In this document: one piece after another, positions 1 to 7,747 of the stretch
Layout: each line of letters opens with the position of its first letter
Numbering within the stretch: position 1 is the stretch's first letter
Assembly (NCBI GenBank): GCA_029551925.1
Contig: JAKPEO010000017.1
Coordinates: 1 to 17,094, forward strand
Direction of reading: 5' to 3'
Source of the DNA: a bacterium
GTDB lineage: Bacteria; JAGOBX01
DNA: 17,094 bases
The notes under the pieces: model-generated
The model's input: only the letters and a program-made list of their open reading frames with translations
Told to the model about the DNA's origin: nothing
Database searches by the model: none
Program-made: the position numbers and the translations under genes

Positions 1-51
1 CCAATAAATGAAATCGCAGAAACGCTTGCAAACCTAAAACACACTCCATAA
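1..51 (+). CDS. C-terminal end of an upstream gene (partial)
   Basis: Frame 1 is open from the window edge to a TAA at 49-51 and reads PINEIAETLANLKHTP. This looks like the amphipathic tail of a protein; the other two forward frames stop within the first dozen bases. Only 16 residues are visible, so the family cannot be named. It could also be chance, since a short open stretch is weak evidence. Confidence 0.4.
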   Translation, partial: PINEIAETLANLKHTP

Positions 52-215
52 ACGCGTTTCTAATAAAATTCAAATATTTTTTAACAAACGAAAAATTATG
101 AATAGATGCGATTTTTATCTGAAATATTTTAGTGTGTATTGGGAAAAAATTGCCTTTAATACAAACCGTTAAGCGGTTAATAATAGTCTCAGTAGCAAAT
201 CTGCAGAACTTTTTT

Positions 216-281
216 CTTTGCGTTTTTGGTGTCTTTGTAGTGAAGATAAAATTTCACTGTAAAGACATAAAGCGCAAAAAG
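216..281. repeat. Long imperfect palindrome (CTTTG.../...CAAAG type)
   Basis: The left arm (216-244) and right arm (253-281) are about 29 nt each and share GTCTTT/AAAGAC, AGTGAA/TTCACT and GCG/CGC blocks around an 8-nt centre. The wording resembles the intergenic palindromes found in many bacterial genomes (CTTTGTGTCTTTGTGGTGAA and its complement). Eroded relatives appear near 7321-7348, 7440-7490 and 13327-13338. An RNA copy would fold into a long hairpin. Function is unknown. Confidence 0.55.
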
Positions 282-370
282 TTTAAAAAAAATAATCACA
301 AATGCAATTCTAAATCCGAGATTTTTATTTTATTGTTTTTTTTAACACACGAATCAATAAAAAAAAAAAA

Positions 371-399
371 TTGACAAAAATCAAAAAAAAAAGTAAAAT
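371..399 (+). promoter_or_regulatory. Sigma70-type promoter of the binding-protein genes
   Basis: TTGACA (371-376), a 17-bp spacer and TAAAAT (394-399). A run of 12 A residues (359-370) abuts the -35 box like an UP element. The expected start of transcription is near 406, giving a leader of about 33 nt with AAAGG at 426-430 before the ATG at 439. Confidence 0.8.
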
Positions 400-438
400 A
401 AGGTTAAAAAAAAATTAAATTTATTAAAGGTTCAAATT

Positions 439-1227
439 ATGAAAATGAAAATTTTAAAAATAGTGTTTGTCCTTTTATTGTTTTTTTGTTTTTTTATCCA
501 ACCTAATAGCGCTAATGAAATAACAATCTTTTTTTATAATCCTGACGCAGCGCCCAATGACCCCACGACATTAATCAAAGCTGCGACTGATTATTTCAAA
601 AAAATCAATCAAAACATTAAAGTGCAGCCGGTTATTGATGTTGAAGTTTTTGTGAATCTTATTAAAGACAAAAAAGCGCGTGTGTTCATAGCGCCTGAGG
701 GCTTAATAAAAACATTAGGCGGTGATGTAAAAGTTATAATGTCTCCTGAAAATGATAAAAATACCAATGCCTATAACAAATTATTACTAGTCAAAGAAAA
801 CACAGCAGCGTCAGTAGAAGAATTAAGCGGTGCGAATATAGGCACTACCTCAATGGGCTCTGAAAGTTTATCATTATTAAATGAATATTTATTTTCATCT
901 GCTAATTTTGATGTTAACAAATCTAAGGTAATTTGGGTAAAAAAAGATTTGGATGCTGTGCTTGCTACTAAATTCGGACAGATGAAAGCGGCAATAATAT
1001 CAGAAAAAAACTGGTCAAAAATAGAAAGCGTGAATCCAGCGGCACTAAAAGGCGTCACAATTTTACTAAAATCTAAAGAGATACCGGAAGCGCCGTTAGC
1101 AGTTGCGTCTGATCTATCGCAAGCGGAAATTGATATTTTAGTTAGCGCTTTTTCTGATATGGATAAAAGTCCAGAAGGTCAGGCATTTTTAAAAATTCTC
1201 GGCTATTCAAAATGGTTAAAAAAATAA
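439..1227 (+). CDS. PhnD-like periplasmic substrate-binding protein
   Basis: Predicted secreted solute-binding protein of 262 residues. The N-terminus is a Sec signal peptide (basic MKMKILK, a long hydrophobic core rich in F and L, probable cleavage after NSA near residue 25). The mature part follows the PhnD/SsuA/NMT1-type binding-protein pattern: an SVEEL.G..IG segment near residue 125, an LDAVLATKFGQMKAAIISE stretch typical of the second lobe, and a final 'S..IP..PLAV' strand with a '.EGQAFLKILGY' tail. SD AAAGG lies 8 nt before the ATG. The next gene, another binding protein, follows after 13 nt, so the two are probably one transcript. No permease or ATPase is nearby. Ligand is unknown; phosphonate or phosphite is only the family's name-giving ligand. 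Confidence 0.8.
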   Translation: MKMKILKIVFVLLLFFCFFIQPNSANEITIFFYNPDAAPNDPTTLIKAATDYFKKINQNIKVQPVIDVEVFVNLIKDKKARVFIAPEGLIKTLGGDVKVIMSPENDKNTNAYNKLLLVKENTAASVEELSGANIGTTSMGSESLSLLNEYLFSSANFDVNKSKVIWVKKDLDAVLATKFGQMKAAIISEKNWSKIESVNPAALKGVTILLKSKEIPEAPLAVASDLSQAEIDILVSAFSDMDKSPEGQAFLKILGYSKWLKK

Positions 1228-1240
1228 GGAGATAAAAATT

Positions 1241-2182
1241 ATGACAAGATTATTAACTATAATATTTTTAATTTTTTTCAATTTTAATTTATTATATGCT
1301 AATGCGAAATATAATATTGTCGTTGTTCAGAATACAAATGAACTTTCACAATTTAATGAAGTAGCATCGAGTTTTGCGTTCACGTTAAATCAAAAGAAAA
1401 ATTATAATATCAAACAATTTGATTTAAAGAGCCGAGAAATTGATGATATTGTAAAAGAAATAAATAAATTTAATACTAATTTAATCTATGCGATAGGCGA
1501 TAGATCTGCCGCGTTATTAGCCGAAAAAACAAAAAATATCCCTATAATTTTTTCTATGATATTAAATTATAAAAATCCGAAATTGCGATTAGCGGAAAAT
1601 AAAAATGTCGCTGGTATATCGTTGGAAGTCCCAGCAGAAATAACATTTATGCAATTACAGATGCTTGTGCCAACTATCAAAAAAGTCGGAATTTTTTATT
1701 CAGAACGCAGTAAAGAAATAGTTGATAATATAGTAGCGCGTCAAGCGGAATTCGGATTAGAGATTATTGCATACGAAATTAAAAAAGATGGAGCGATTGA
1801 AAAAGCATTTAGAGATATAAGAAAACGCGTTGAGGCGATTTATATGGTCGCTGACCCTGTAATATATACAAAAGATAATACTATTCTGTTAATCAATGAA
1901 TGTAAAAAAGCAAAGATCCCGTTTATTGCTTATTCTGATGCTTTTGTTAAAGCAGGCGCATTAATGTCAGTATCTCCGAGTTATTCTACTATCGGTTCGC
2001 AAGCAGCAAGTTTAGCAGAAAATATTTTAATTGACAAAACGCCGCCTGAAAAAGTCGGAGTTGTTTCGCCAATCGGCACTTTTTTTGTAATTAATGCGCT
2101 GACCTCACAAGAAATTGGAATTACAACAGATGAAAATGTTTTAAATTTTGCTGACAAGGTTTATAGAAATTTAGAAGATTAA
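1241..2182 (+). CDS. TrpX-like ABC_sub_bind family periplasmic binding protein
   Basis: A 313-residue secreted protein: signal peptide with a probable ANA cleavage site near residue 22, then an alternating beta/alpha two-lobe binding fold. The family (PF04392 type) is suggested by the segments 'IYAIGDRSAALLAEKTKNIP', 'IIFSMILN', 'NVAGISLEVP', 'KKVGIFYSE' and 'PFIAYSDAFVKAGALMSVSP', with the usual closing region of one to two helices. Members bind tryptophan or tyrosine, or are orphan binding proteins. A good SD (AAGGAGA, 1226-1232) overlaps the stop codon of the previous gene and sits 8 nt from the ATG. The absence of transport components suggests the pair feeds a transporter elsewhere, or a sensor. 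Ligand cannot be read from sequence. Confidence 0.8.
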   Translation: MTRLLTIIFLIFFNFNLLYANAKYNIVVVQNTNELSQFNEVASSFAFTLNQKKNYNIKQFDLKSREIDDIVKEINKFNTNLIYAIGDRSAALLAEKTKNIPIIFSMILNYKNPKLRLAENKNVAGISLEVPAEITFMQLQMLVPTIKKVGIFYSERSKEIVDNIVARQAEFGLEIIAYEIKKDGAIEKAFRDIRKRVEAIYMVADPVIYTKDNTILLINECKKAKIPFIAYSDAFVKAGALMSVSPSYSTIGSQAASLAENILIDKTPPEKVGVVSPIGTFFVINALTSQEIGITTDENVLNFADKVYRNLED

Positions 2183-2246
2183 AATAAAAATAAAAAATTA
2201 AATTTTGAAAAACAAAAAAATAAGCAAAGTAATAAGTGTTTGTCGG

Positions 2247-2293
2247 CGTATTTTTTTAAAATACGTTTACGAAAAACATTGTATGTTTTTTTT
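2247..2293. terminator. Tandem AT hairpins after the binding-protein genes
   Basis: Two perfect inverted repeats lie side by side: CGTATTTT/AAAATACG (2247-2265, 3-nt loop) and AAAAACAT/ATGTTTTT (2272-2290, 3-nt loop). The second runs into T residues to 2293. The stems are weak in GC, so termination is plausible but not certain. They separate the binding-protein genes from the receptor. Confidence 0.4.
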
Positions 2294-2347
2294 GTGCCAC
2301 AAATACCATCAGAATTCCACATAATCATTCTTCTTATAAATTTAATT

Positions 2348-2376
2348 TTGCTTTTTGCAAGATAAAAATCTAAAAT
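2348..2376 (+). promoter_or_regulatory. Weak candidate promoter for the receptor gene
   Basis: TTGCTT (2348-2353), 17 bp, TAAAAT (2371-2376). Only half of the -35 box matches and no A-tract abuts it, unlike the other four promoters here. It may need an activator, or the receptor may be transcribed from further upstream. Confidence 0.25.
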
Positions 2377-2404
2377 CGGAAAAAATATTTTTTAATAAAA
2401 AAAA

Positions 2405-2411
2405 GGGGGGG
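2405..2411 (+). promoter_or_regulatory. G7 ribosome-binding site of the receptor gene
   Basis: The only SD-like sequence before the receptor ATG is a run of seven G residues directly preceded by eight A residues (2397-2404), ending 10 nt from the ATG. It can pair with the anti-SD through a G-U wobble. A G-run is striking in this AT-rich sequence and is prone to slippage. Confidence 0.6.
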
Positions 2412-2421
2412 ACAAAAAATT

Positions 2422-4680
2422 ATGCGCAGATTATTTTCATTTTTTCTTGTATTTGTCTGTATGTTTATTTCTTTTAGAGGAGTAATCGCTAATAATATGG
2501 GCGATGATTTTGGCGAAGAAAGTTTTTTTAAAGTAGAGGAAGAAGTTGCGTCAGTTTCGTCAAAATATGCTCAAAAAGTTAGCGAGACACCTGCGATATT
2601 ATCTGTTTTTACCCGTGAACAACTACAAGATATGGGCTGTCGCACACTTGCTGATGCATTAAGATTTGTGCCTGGTATCGGTGTTAGTATTGACGAATTA
2701 GGCGGCTATAACAAAGTTGCAATTCGCGGAGTGCGTCAATGGCCTAATGTCTTATTTTTAGTTGACGGTCAAAGATTAAATGATTTTTACACAGGTCTTG
2801 CTTTATATGATTTTCCGATAGATAATATTGAAAAAGTTGAAATCATTCGCGGACCTGGTTCTTCAATTCACGGCACTGGTGGATTTGTCGGAGTCATCAG
2901 TATCATCACAAATCAAAATATACCAGAAGGTTTCACTGCAAAAAGTGAAGCGGGTAAAGACAAAACATTACGCACAAGTATTAATTGGTCAGGCAAAATC
3001 GAAGGGTGGAAAACAAATTTATTCGCTGAAATTTATCAGACAGATGGTCAAAAACATCAATTATATGGTTCACCCACCCAAATAAATCTTTTACAAGGTA
3101 GAACACAACCGCATTTACCAATATCATCAATTAATATGACTGGCGACGATGTTAATGTGCCGCTTGAAAATCAAAAGCGCAATAATATGCAGTCGTATAA
3201 TGATTATTTTGTAAACGGCTATGAATTAGCGTTAGTTGATATTGGCAAAACAAAAGAAGACAAACAAAAAATTACGCTTGATTATAAAATGATGAAAGAC
3301 AATACTAATTTAAGATTTAAATATATATATGATTCGCGCGGACCAAATATCGGTATGTTCGGCTGGAAATTGCCTAATACCAATTTAGCGCGCGGAATTT
3401 ATACTGCTTATTTAGATAGGAGTAATAAACTATCTGATAATTGCGATATAATAACAAAATTTTATTTTGATAGACAGATGGTAGATAATCGTCTCCAGAC
3501 TTCCGCTGATACTCCGTTAATCGGTGAAGTATCAGAATCAAATCGTGGCGATTATCAAATATTAAAATATGCCGCGCAGACATTCGGCACTGAAATTCAG
3601 GTAAATTACAGAATATCAAAACATAATTTTGTATCAGGTCTGCAATTTGAAAGATTAGGATTAGAAGATTACTCATTAGAAAAAGAAAATTCCGCTGGGA
3701 TAATGCAAGAAATCCAGCAAGAAAACAAATCACGAACAGTTTTGGGGTTATTCATTCAAGATGAATTTAGACCAAATGAATTTATTGGTTTAACAGCAGG
3801 CGTCAGAACAGATAGATACAGCGATTTCGGTAGAACTACAAACCCGAAAATAGGCGGTGTCTATTTATTTGGCAAACATTTTAAAAAAGAAAGTTTGAAG
3901 GGCTTGGGCTTGAAATTATCGTATGCAACTGCATTCAGAGCGCCGACTTTTCAAGAACTATACGATAAAACTCAAGCAGATTTAGTTTATGGTGCGGTCG
4001 GTACAGCGGATTTAAAACCAGAAACAATCAAGACATACGAAGCGGCAATCGAATATGAATATAAATGGTTAAGAGTAAAAACAAACTATTACACAAATGA
4101 AATTGAAAATCAAATCGGCGTGCAACCTGGGTTGTTAGGCACAGTGCAGGGTGTAAGTAATCCGTATTTCAATAATCCTGGCTTGATTAAATCAAAGGGG
4201 TATGAATTTGAAATCAGAACGACAAAAGCAACATTTGCCAAACTTTTTCCAGATATGTGGAGCTGGCTAAATATTTCAAAAGTCAAAGTTGAAGCAGATG
4301 GTTTTATTACTCCAAAAGGGAATAAATTCGACGCTGTTACAAGAACAGAATTACCGCAATGGGAGCTCTCTTTGGGTATCAATAGCGGTATAACTGATAA
4401 ATTCAGAATAGCATTGAATTATGAAAGAATATCCGAAAGATTTAGTAATATCCGCGCTACAACAGAACGCGAAACTAAAAGCAGATGGGCTATTCCAGAG
4501 CAAGACGAATATAATCTTCATATTTATACAACAGATAAACTCTTAAAAGATTATACTTTCGGTATCAAAGCGTTTAATATAACAGATAAAACAACTTATG
4601 ACGATCCGACTACTATTGGCAGTCAAGAAGTTGAACGCGAAAATAAAACTATACTCGGTTATATGAAAGTTAAATTTTAA
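2422..4680 (+). CDS. TonB-dependent outer-membrane receptor
   Basis: A 752-residue outer-membrane transporter that takes up a scarce ligand using energy from TonB-ExbB-ExbD. In order: signal peptide (residues 1-23), a TonB-box-like stretch (EEEVASVSS, about 39-47), a plug domain (about 55-165) with the family hallmarks TLADALRFVPGI, VAIRG, VLFLVDGQRLND and VEIIRGPGSSIHGTGGFVG, then a beta-barrel of alternating aromatic strands. A barrel signature is 'LSYATAFRAPTFQELY' near 500, and the chain ends in an aromatic residue (YMKVKF), as needed for BAM recognition. Length is normal for vitamin B12/catecholate-type receptors. It is followed after 22 nt by a lipoprotein gene, likely co-transcribed. 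The substrate is not evident. TonB, ExbB and ExbD are not in the window. Confidence 0.93.
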   Translation: MRRLFSFFLVFVCMFISFRGVIANNMGDDFGEESFFKVEEEVASVSSKYAQKVSETPAILSVFTREQLQDMGCRTLADALRFVPGIGVSIDELGGYNKVAIRGVRQWPNVLFLVDGQRLNDFYTGLALYDFPIDNIEKVEIIRGPGSSIHGTGGFVGVISIITNQNIPEGFTAKSEAGKDKTLRTSINWSGKIEGWKTNLFAEIYQTDGQKHQLYGSPTQINLLQGRTQPHLPISSINMTGDDVNVPLENQKRNNMQSYNDYFVNGYELALVDIGKTKEDKQKITLDYKMMKDNTNLRFKYIYDSRGPNIGMFGWKLPNTNLARGIYTAYLDRSNKLSDNCDIITKFYFDRQMVDNRLQTSADTPLIGEVSESNRGDYQILKYAAQTFGTEIQVNYRISKHNFVSGLQFERLGLEDYSLEKENSAGIMQEIQQENKSRTVLGLFIQDEFRPNEFIGLTAGVRTDRYSDFGRTTNPKIGGVYLFGKHFKKESLKGLGLKLSYATAFRAPTFQELYDKTQADLVYGAVGTADLKPETIKTYEAAIEYEYKWLRVKTNYYTNEIENQIGVQPGLLGTVQGVSNPYFNNPGLIKSKGYEFEIRTTKATFAKLFPDMWSWLNISKVKVEADGFITPKGNKFDAVTRTELPQWELSLGINSGITDKFRIALNYERISERFSNIRATTERETKSRWAIPEQDEYNLHIYTTDKLLKDYTFGIKAFNITDKTTYDDPTTIGSQEVERENKTILGYMKVKF

Positions 4681-4684
4681 TAAA

Positions 4685-4691
4685 AAGGAGG
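4685..4691 (+). promoter_or_regulatory. SD that decides the lipoprotein start
   Basis: AAGGAGG lies only 2 nt before the first in-frame ATG (4694) but 11 nt before the second (4703). A 2-nt gap is too short for initiation, and the second start also gives a cleaner signal peptide, MRKYLFN followed directly by the hydrophobic core. Confidence 0.7.
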
Positions 4692-4702
4692 CGATGTTTG
4701 TT

Positions 4703-7165
4703 ATGAGAAAGTATTTATTTAATTTGTTTTTTATTTGCGCTTTGGCTTTTTATCTTATTGGCTGCGGCTCTACTGAAAAGCCACAAGTGCCGACTCTGCC
4801 GGCATTAGCAAGCAGTCAGACATTGAACATAACTTTTATCGATGAATATACAGGAAAGGCAGTGTGGGGCGAAAATATTACATCTGCTGAAGCCATTTTT
4901 GGTTTTACTAATCAAGAAGAAACATTACGTTCTAATTGTCAGTCAGGGGCAATTGGAGGTTTTGTTATTTCAAGTGGAATATTAAATGTTTGGTATAGCG
5001 GAACAAACACTGCAAATCGAAGAAGACCAAATATAGGATTAAGAACAGGCGAAGAACCAATGATGAATATGGTTACTGATGCATTATTATATTATGCTCG
5101 AAAAAATTATACAAAAACGACGGGCAATATAAATATTCGTGTTGCTGTGCATAACGGCGGCGGTATTAACGGTCCAATAAGCAACATAAATCCCACCTCC
5201 TTCAGAAACGGCGACGCACTTGATTTTTTTAAATCAAAATTTTTTAGATTTGATAATTATTTAGCGGTAGTAGAATTAACGCCTCTTGAAATAAAAAATT
5301 TACTTGAATATGGCGTTGCGCAAATGTGGTATCAAAATGGTGAAAATACATTATCTGGAAATGCCGGGGTTTCTGACGGTAATTTCTTACATTGTTCTGG
5401 CTTGAATTTTACATATACTCGCGGCGCAAGTGCTGCGGATAATAATGCATATTTTTATAATGCAACAGATAAGCAGATTAAAAACTATGGTTCAAGAATT
5501 ATTGATGTATGGCTTTGGAATATACCACAATATGATGAAATTAATGATAAATACGATACTGGATTATATCAGAAACTTCATAATCCATCGGCTGATTCAA
5601 TTCAGATAATAAAAAATGGCGAAGTTGTCGCTGCTTACAAAGATATGAAAATCGGAGTAGTAACTGTTAATTTCTTATTATATGGTGATGAATCTTGTAA
5701 AACAGCGCTTGGGTTATCAGGACCTAATGATTCAAAAATCAAACTTGTAGATTCTGCAAATCGACCAAATGAAGCGCTTGTATCAATTTTAGCAGATGGT
5801 AATTATTATTTGTATCATAGATTGCAAGGAAGAATAGTAGTAAAAGAAACCGGCGGCGGCTCACAATCAAATGTTAGCGGTTCGGTTTTATTAGCAATAG
5901 GTTCTACCCAACTATCAAACTATATTGTTGCTGGCAGTAATCCGAAAACAGATACAAGTTTGACTTCAACTTTAACTTTTACTCTTGTTGACCCGGATTT
6001 GAATAGATTTTCTTATCAACAAGAAATTTATGATACGACTTGGAATATATTAAGAATTTATAATGCTTCAAGGCAACCAAGCACAGAAATAGAGTTAATT
6101 GCCTTAACAGAAGGCGGACAAAATTCAAAAGGTTTTACTGGAACAGTAAAAACTTCTAATGATGTTGATTCAACTTTTGCGGCAAATAATGGTGTATTAA
6201 TAGGCAAAGATGGCGATGAAGTGCGAATTGTTTATCAAGACCCATTTAATTCAACTGATAGGTTAGAATTAAGAAAAACATTAATAGAAGGCACGCTTGC
6301 ATCTAATAATTTCAGAGAAGATGTAAAAAGTATTACTTTATCTAATGTAACTAGCAGCGGTGATGTTGATACTGGGAATATAACCACATTTTCCTGGTCA
6401 TCAAGCGGCTTTTTTACATTGACTATTGCTGATACTGATGCTAATGATTCAAGCGCAATTTTACAATCTTGCACTGCTATCCTGGAAGTATATAGAAATA
6501 ATGCTTTAGCTGATAGAGAAATAATTACTCTTTACGAAGCAAATGTAAATTCATCTAATTTTACTGTAAATACAATTGGTTCTGTTGATTATATAGGCGC
6601 TAATGTTATTAATAATGGCAAAATTGATGTATTAAATGGCGATACAATTATAATCAAATATAATACAAAATATGATACATCAACGCCGAATTATTATCAG
6701 AAAAGTTATAGGGTTACTTTAACACCAACGATAATCAGTTTCAATATCGAGCGTGGTACATATTTATTTAATTTAACTGATAATTGTTATTCAGGTGATA
6801 CATTATGGGTAATAATAACAGATACAGACCAGAATATGAGTTCTACTACAAATGAAACACTACAAGTAATTTTAACAATTGTAAAAAGCACGACAGGCGA
6901 TTTAGCGTATGATACTGTGGTTTTAACTTGTACAGAAGGAATAGCATCTGCTGGCGGTGTTAGTATATCTAATAATGCTTCTACATTTGTCGGCTGGTTA
7001 AATATTGAAGATGCAGCAGCATTTACCACAAGTGACAACAAATTACAAGTGCCTTATACTACTGAAATACTAAACAAAAAAGCATTGTATTATTATCAGA
7101 TAAGGCTATATTATAAAGATCCAGATTCAGTTGAAGAATTAGTTGATTATTTACCATTCAAATAA
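4703..7165 (+). CDS. Surface lipoprotein: 5'-nucleotidase C-domain-like plus three Ig-like repeats
   Basis: An 820-residue lipoprotein (823 if the ATG at 4694 is used). The signal peptide ends in a lipobox, L-I-G-C, with lipidated Cys21. Residues about 114-330 match the pattern of the 5'-nucleotidase C-terminal domain: RTGEEPMMNMVTDALLYYA, HNGGGINGPI (150-159), a PF.N-like 'FFRFDNYLAVVELTPLEIKNLLEYG' split over two strands, and 'GNFLHCSGLNFTY'. In that family this domain holds the substrate; the metallophosphatase catalytic domain that normally precedes it is absent, with only about 90 residues between Cys21 and the domain. The C-terminal half has three repeats that begin with DPDLN (430), DTDAN (577) and DTDQN (707), each followed by a '.V.LTE....F.G' and 'GD.V.I.Y.D'-like segment, as in bacterial and archaeal surface beta-sandwich repeats. 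Likely role: binding at the cell surface, not catalysis. Paired with the receptor. Confidence 0.75.
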   Translation: MRKYLFNLFFICALAFYLIGCGSTEKPQVPTLPALASSQTLNITFIDEYTGKAVWGENITSAEAIFGFTNQEETLRSNCQSGAIGGFVISSGILNVWYSGTNTANRRRPNIGLRTGEEPMMNMVTDALLYYARKNYTKTTGNINIRVAVHNGGGINGPISNINPTSFRNGDALDFFKSKFFRFDNYLAVVELTPLEIKNLLEYGVAQMWYQNGENTLSGNAGVSDGNFLHCSGLNFTYTRGASAADNNAYFYNATDKQIKNYGSRIIDVWLWNIPQYDEINDKYDTGLYQKLHNPSADSIQIIKNGEVVAAYKDMKIGVVTVNFLLYGDESCKTALGLSGPNDSKIKLVDSANRPNEALVSILADGNYYLYHRLQGRIVVKETGGGSQSNVSGSVLLAIGSTQLSNYIVAGSNPKTDTSLTSTLTFTLVDPDLNRFSYQQEIYDTTWNILRIYNASRQPSTEIELIALTEGGQNSKGFTGTVKTSNDVDSTFAANNGVLIGKDGDEVRIVYQDPFNSTDRLELRKTLIEGTLASNNFREDVKSITLSNVTSSGDVDTGNITTFSWSSSGFFTLTIADTDANDSSAILQSCTAILEVYRNNALADREIITLYEANVNSSNFTVNTIGSVDYIGANVINNGKIDVLNGDTIIIKYNTKYDTSTPNYYQKSYRVTLTPTIISFNIERGTYLFNLTDNCYSGDTLWVIITDTDQNMSSTTNETLQVILTIVKSTTGDLAYDTVVLTCTEGIASAGGVSISNNASTFVGWLNIEDAAAFTTSDNKLQVPYTTEILNKKALYYYQIRLYYKDPDSVEELVDYLPFK

Positions 7166-7209
7166 TAGCAGATAACAGTATCTTTGTTGTCTTTGTTTTT
7201 CACATTTTA

Positions 7210-7243
7210 GGCGGGCGGTTTTTCAACCCCCCGCCTTCTTTAT
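7210..7243 (+). terminator. Intrinsic terminator of the receptor-lipoprotein unit
   Basis: GGCGGGCGG (7210-7218) pairs with CCCCCCGCC (7227-7235) over 9 positions with one C-C mismatch, with an 8-nt loop, followed by the T-rich tract TTCTTTATT. It is the most GC-rich hairpin in the window. Confidence 0.85.
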
Positions 7244-7396
7244 TCAGGGACAGGCGTCACCTCTTCACCTCTTTTTTTTAAAAAGCGTTATTGTGGTTTT
7301 GTATTAAAAAAATTAGATTCTCACAGAGTCACAGAGCGCGCAGAATTTTTTTTATTTAACCACTTTCTTTGTGGTTGGTTTGAACTAATATTTTTT

Positions 7397-7420
7397 ACCG
7401 TAGGTTTTTAAACCTGCGGT
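7397..7420. repeat. 11-bp hairpin with one G-U position
   Basis: ACCGTAGGTTT (7397-7407) and AAACCTGCGGT (7410-7420) pair throughout, with one T-G wobble, around a 2-nt loop. There is no T tract of terminator quality after it, so it may be a dispersed palindrome unit. Confidence 0.5.
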
Positions 7421-7477
7421 TATTATAATTCAACGCCTTTGGTGTTTTTTGTTTTTTTGGTGGACTTTGTGTGAAGA

Positions 7478-7522
7478 TTTGCGACCTTAGTGATAATTTT
7501 TTTAATCGCAAAAATCGCAAAG
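7478..7522. repeat. TTTGCGA inverted repeat with tandem ATCGCAAA
   Basis: TTTGCGA (7478-7484) is complementary to TCGCAAA, which occurs twice in tandem (7506-7512 and 7515-7521). The left flank (from 7440) keeps the GGTG...CTTTGTGTGAAG wording of the 216-281 palindrome, so this looks like a decayed relative. Confidence 0.4.
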
Positions 7523-7680
7523 TATAACAAAAAATCCTTGTAGTTATAATTTTTTTTATAATTCATTATTTTAATAATAACTAAACATTAAAACTAATTT
7601 TTTATTGAAATTAGACTTAAGAGTGCGAACTAAAATTTATTATTTAGCGCTGAAATTATGAAAAAAAATATAAAAAAAAA

Positions 7681-7709
7681 TTGACTTAAATTCAAAAAAC
7701 TAATATTAT
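7681..7709 (+). promoter_or_regulatory. Sigma70-type promoter of mtnP
   Basis: TTGACT (7681-7686), 17-bp spacer, TATTAT (7704-7709), with nine A residues (7672-7680) directly before the -35 box. The predicted start near 7716 gives a leader of about 31 nt with SD TGGAGGA at 7736-7742, 5 nt from the ATG. The leader is too short for a riboswitch. Confidence 0.8.
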
Positions 7710-7747
7710 TATATTTTTGAATAATTTTAGTCTTTTGGAGGATATAA

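Larger units (their letters stand above)
52..438. other. Intergenic region with a long palindrome and a promoter
   Basis: This 387-nt gap holds a small hairpin (AACCG/CGGTT, 164-178), a long imperfect palindrome (216-281) and, at its right end, a strong promoter for the first binding-protein gene. An 80-codon open frame at 132-374 runs through the palindrome and into the promoter and looks like an AT-rich accident. Nothing else stands out. Confidence 0.6.
7166..7747. other. Intergenic region with terminator, repeats and promoter
   Basis: This 582-nt gap contains a strong terminator (7210-7243), eroded palindromic-repeat relics (about 7321-7348 and 7440-7522), a clean hairpin (7397-7420) and the mtnP promoter (7681-7709). 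A REP-like half site, GGGACAGGCGTC, lies at about 7247-7258. I see no convincing gene. Confidence 0.6.

Noticed and set aside
1-142. Nested inverted pieces CCAATA...AAATCGCA and TGCGATTT...TATTGG
   Set aside because: The spacings of the two arms differ by about 18 nt, so they do not form one structure; they also overlap the probable coding tail at 1-51.
132-374. 80-codon plus-strand open frame
   Set aside because: It translates the 216-281 palindrome and poly-A tracts, has no SD and ends inside the promoter of the next gene; composition is Lys/Phe-rich noise.
7247-7258. GGGACAGGCGTC as a REP element
   Set aside because: Only a half site is visible with no complementary arm, so it cannot be called a REP.
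7716-7747. SAM- or purine-type riboswitch before mtnP
   Set aside because: The leader between the predicted start and the ATG is only about 31 nt, too short for an aptamer.
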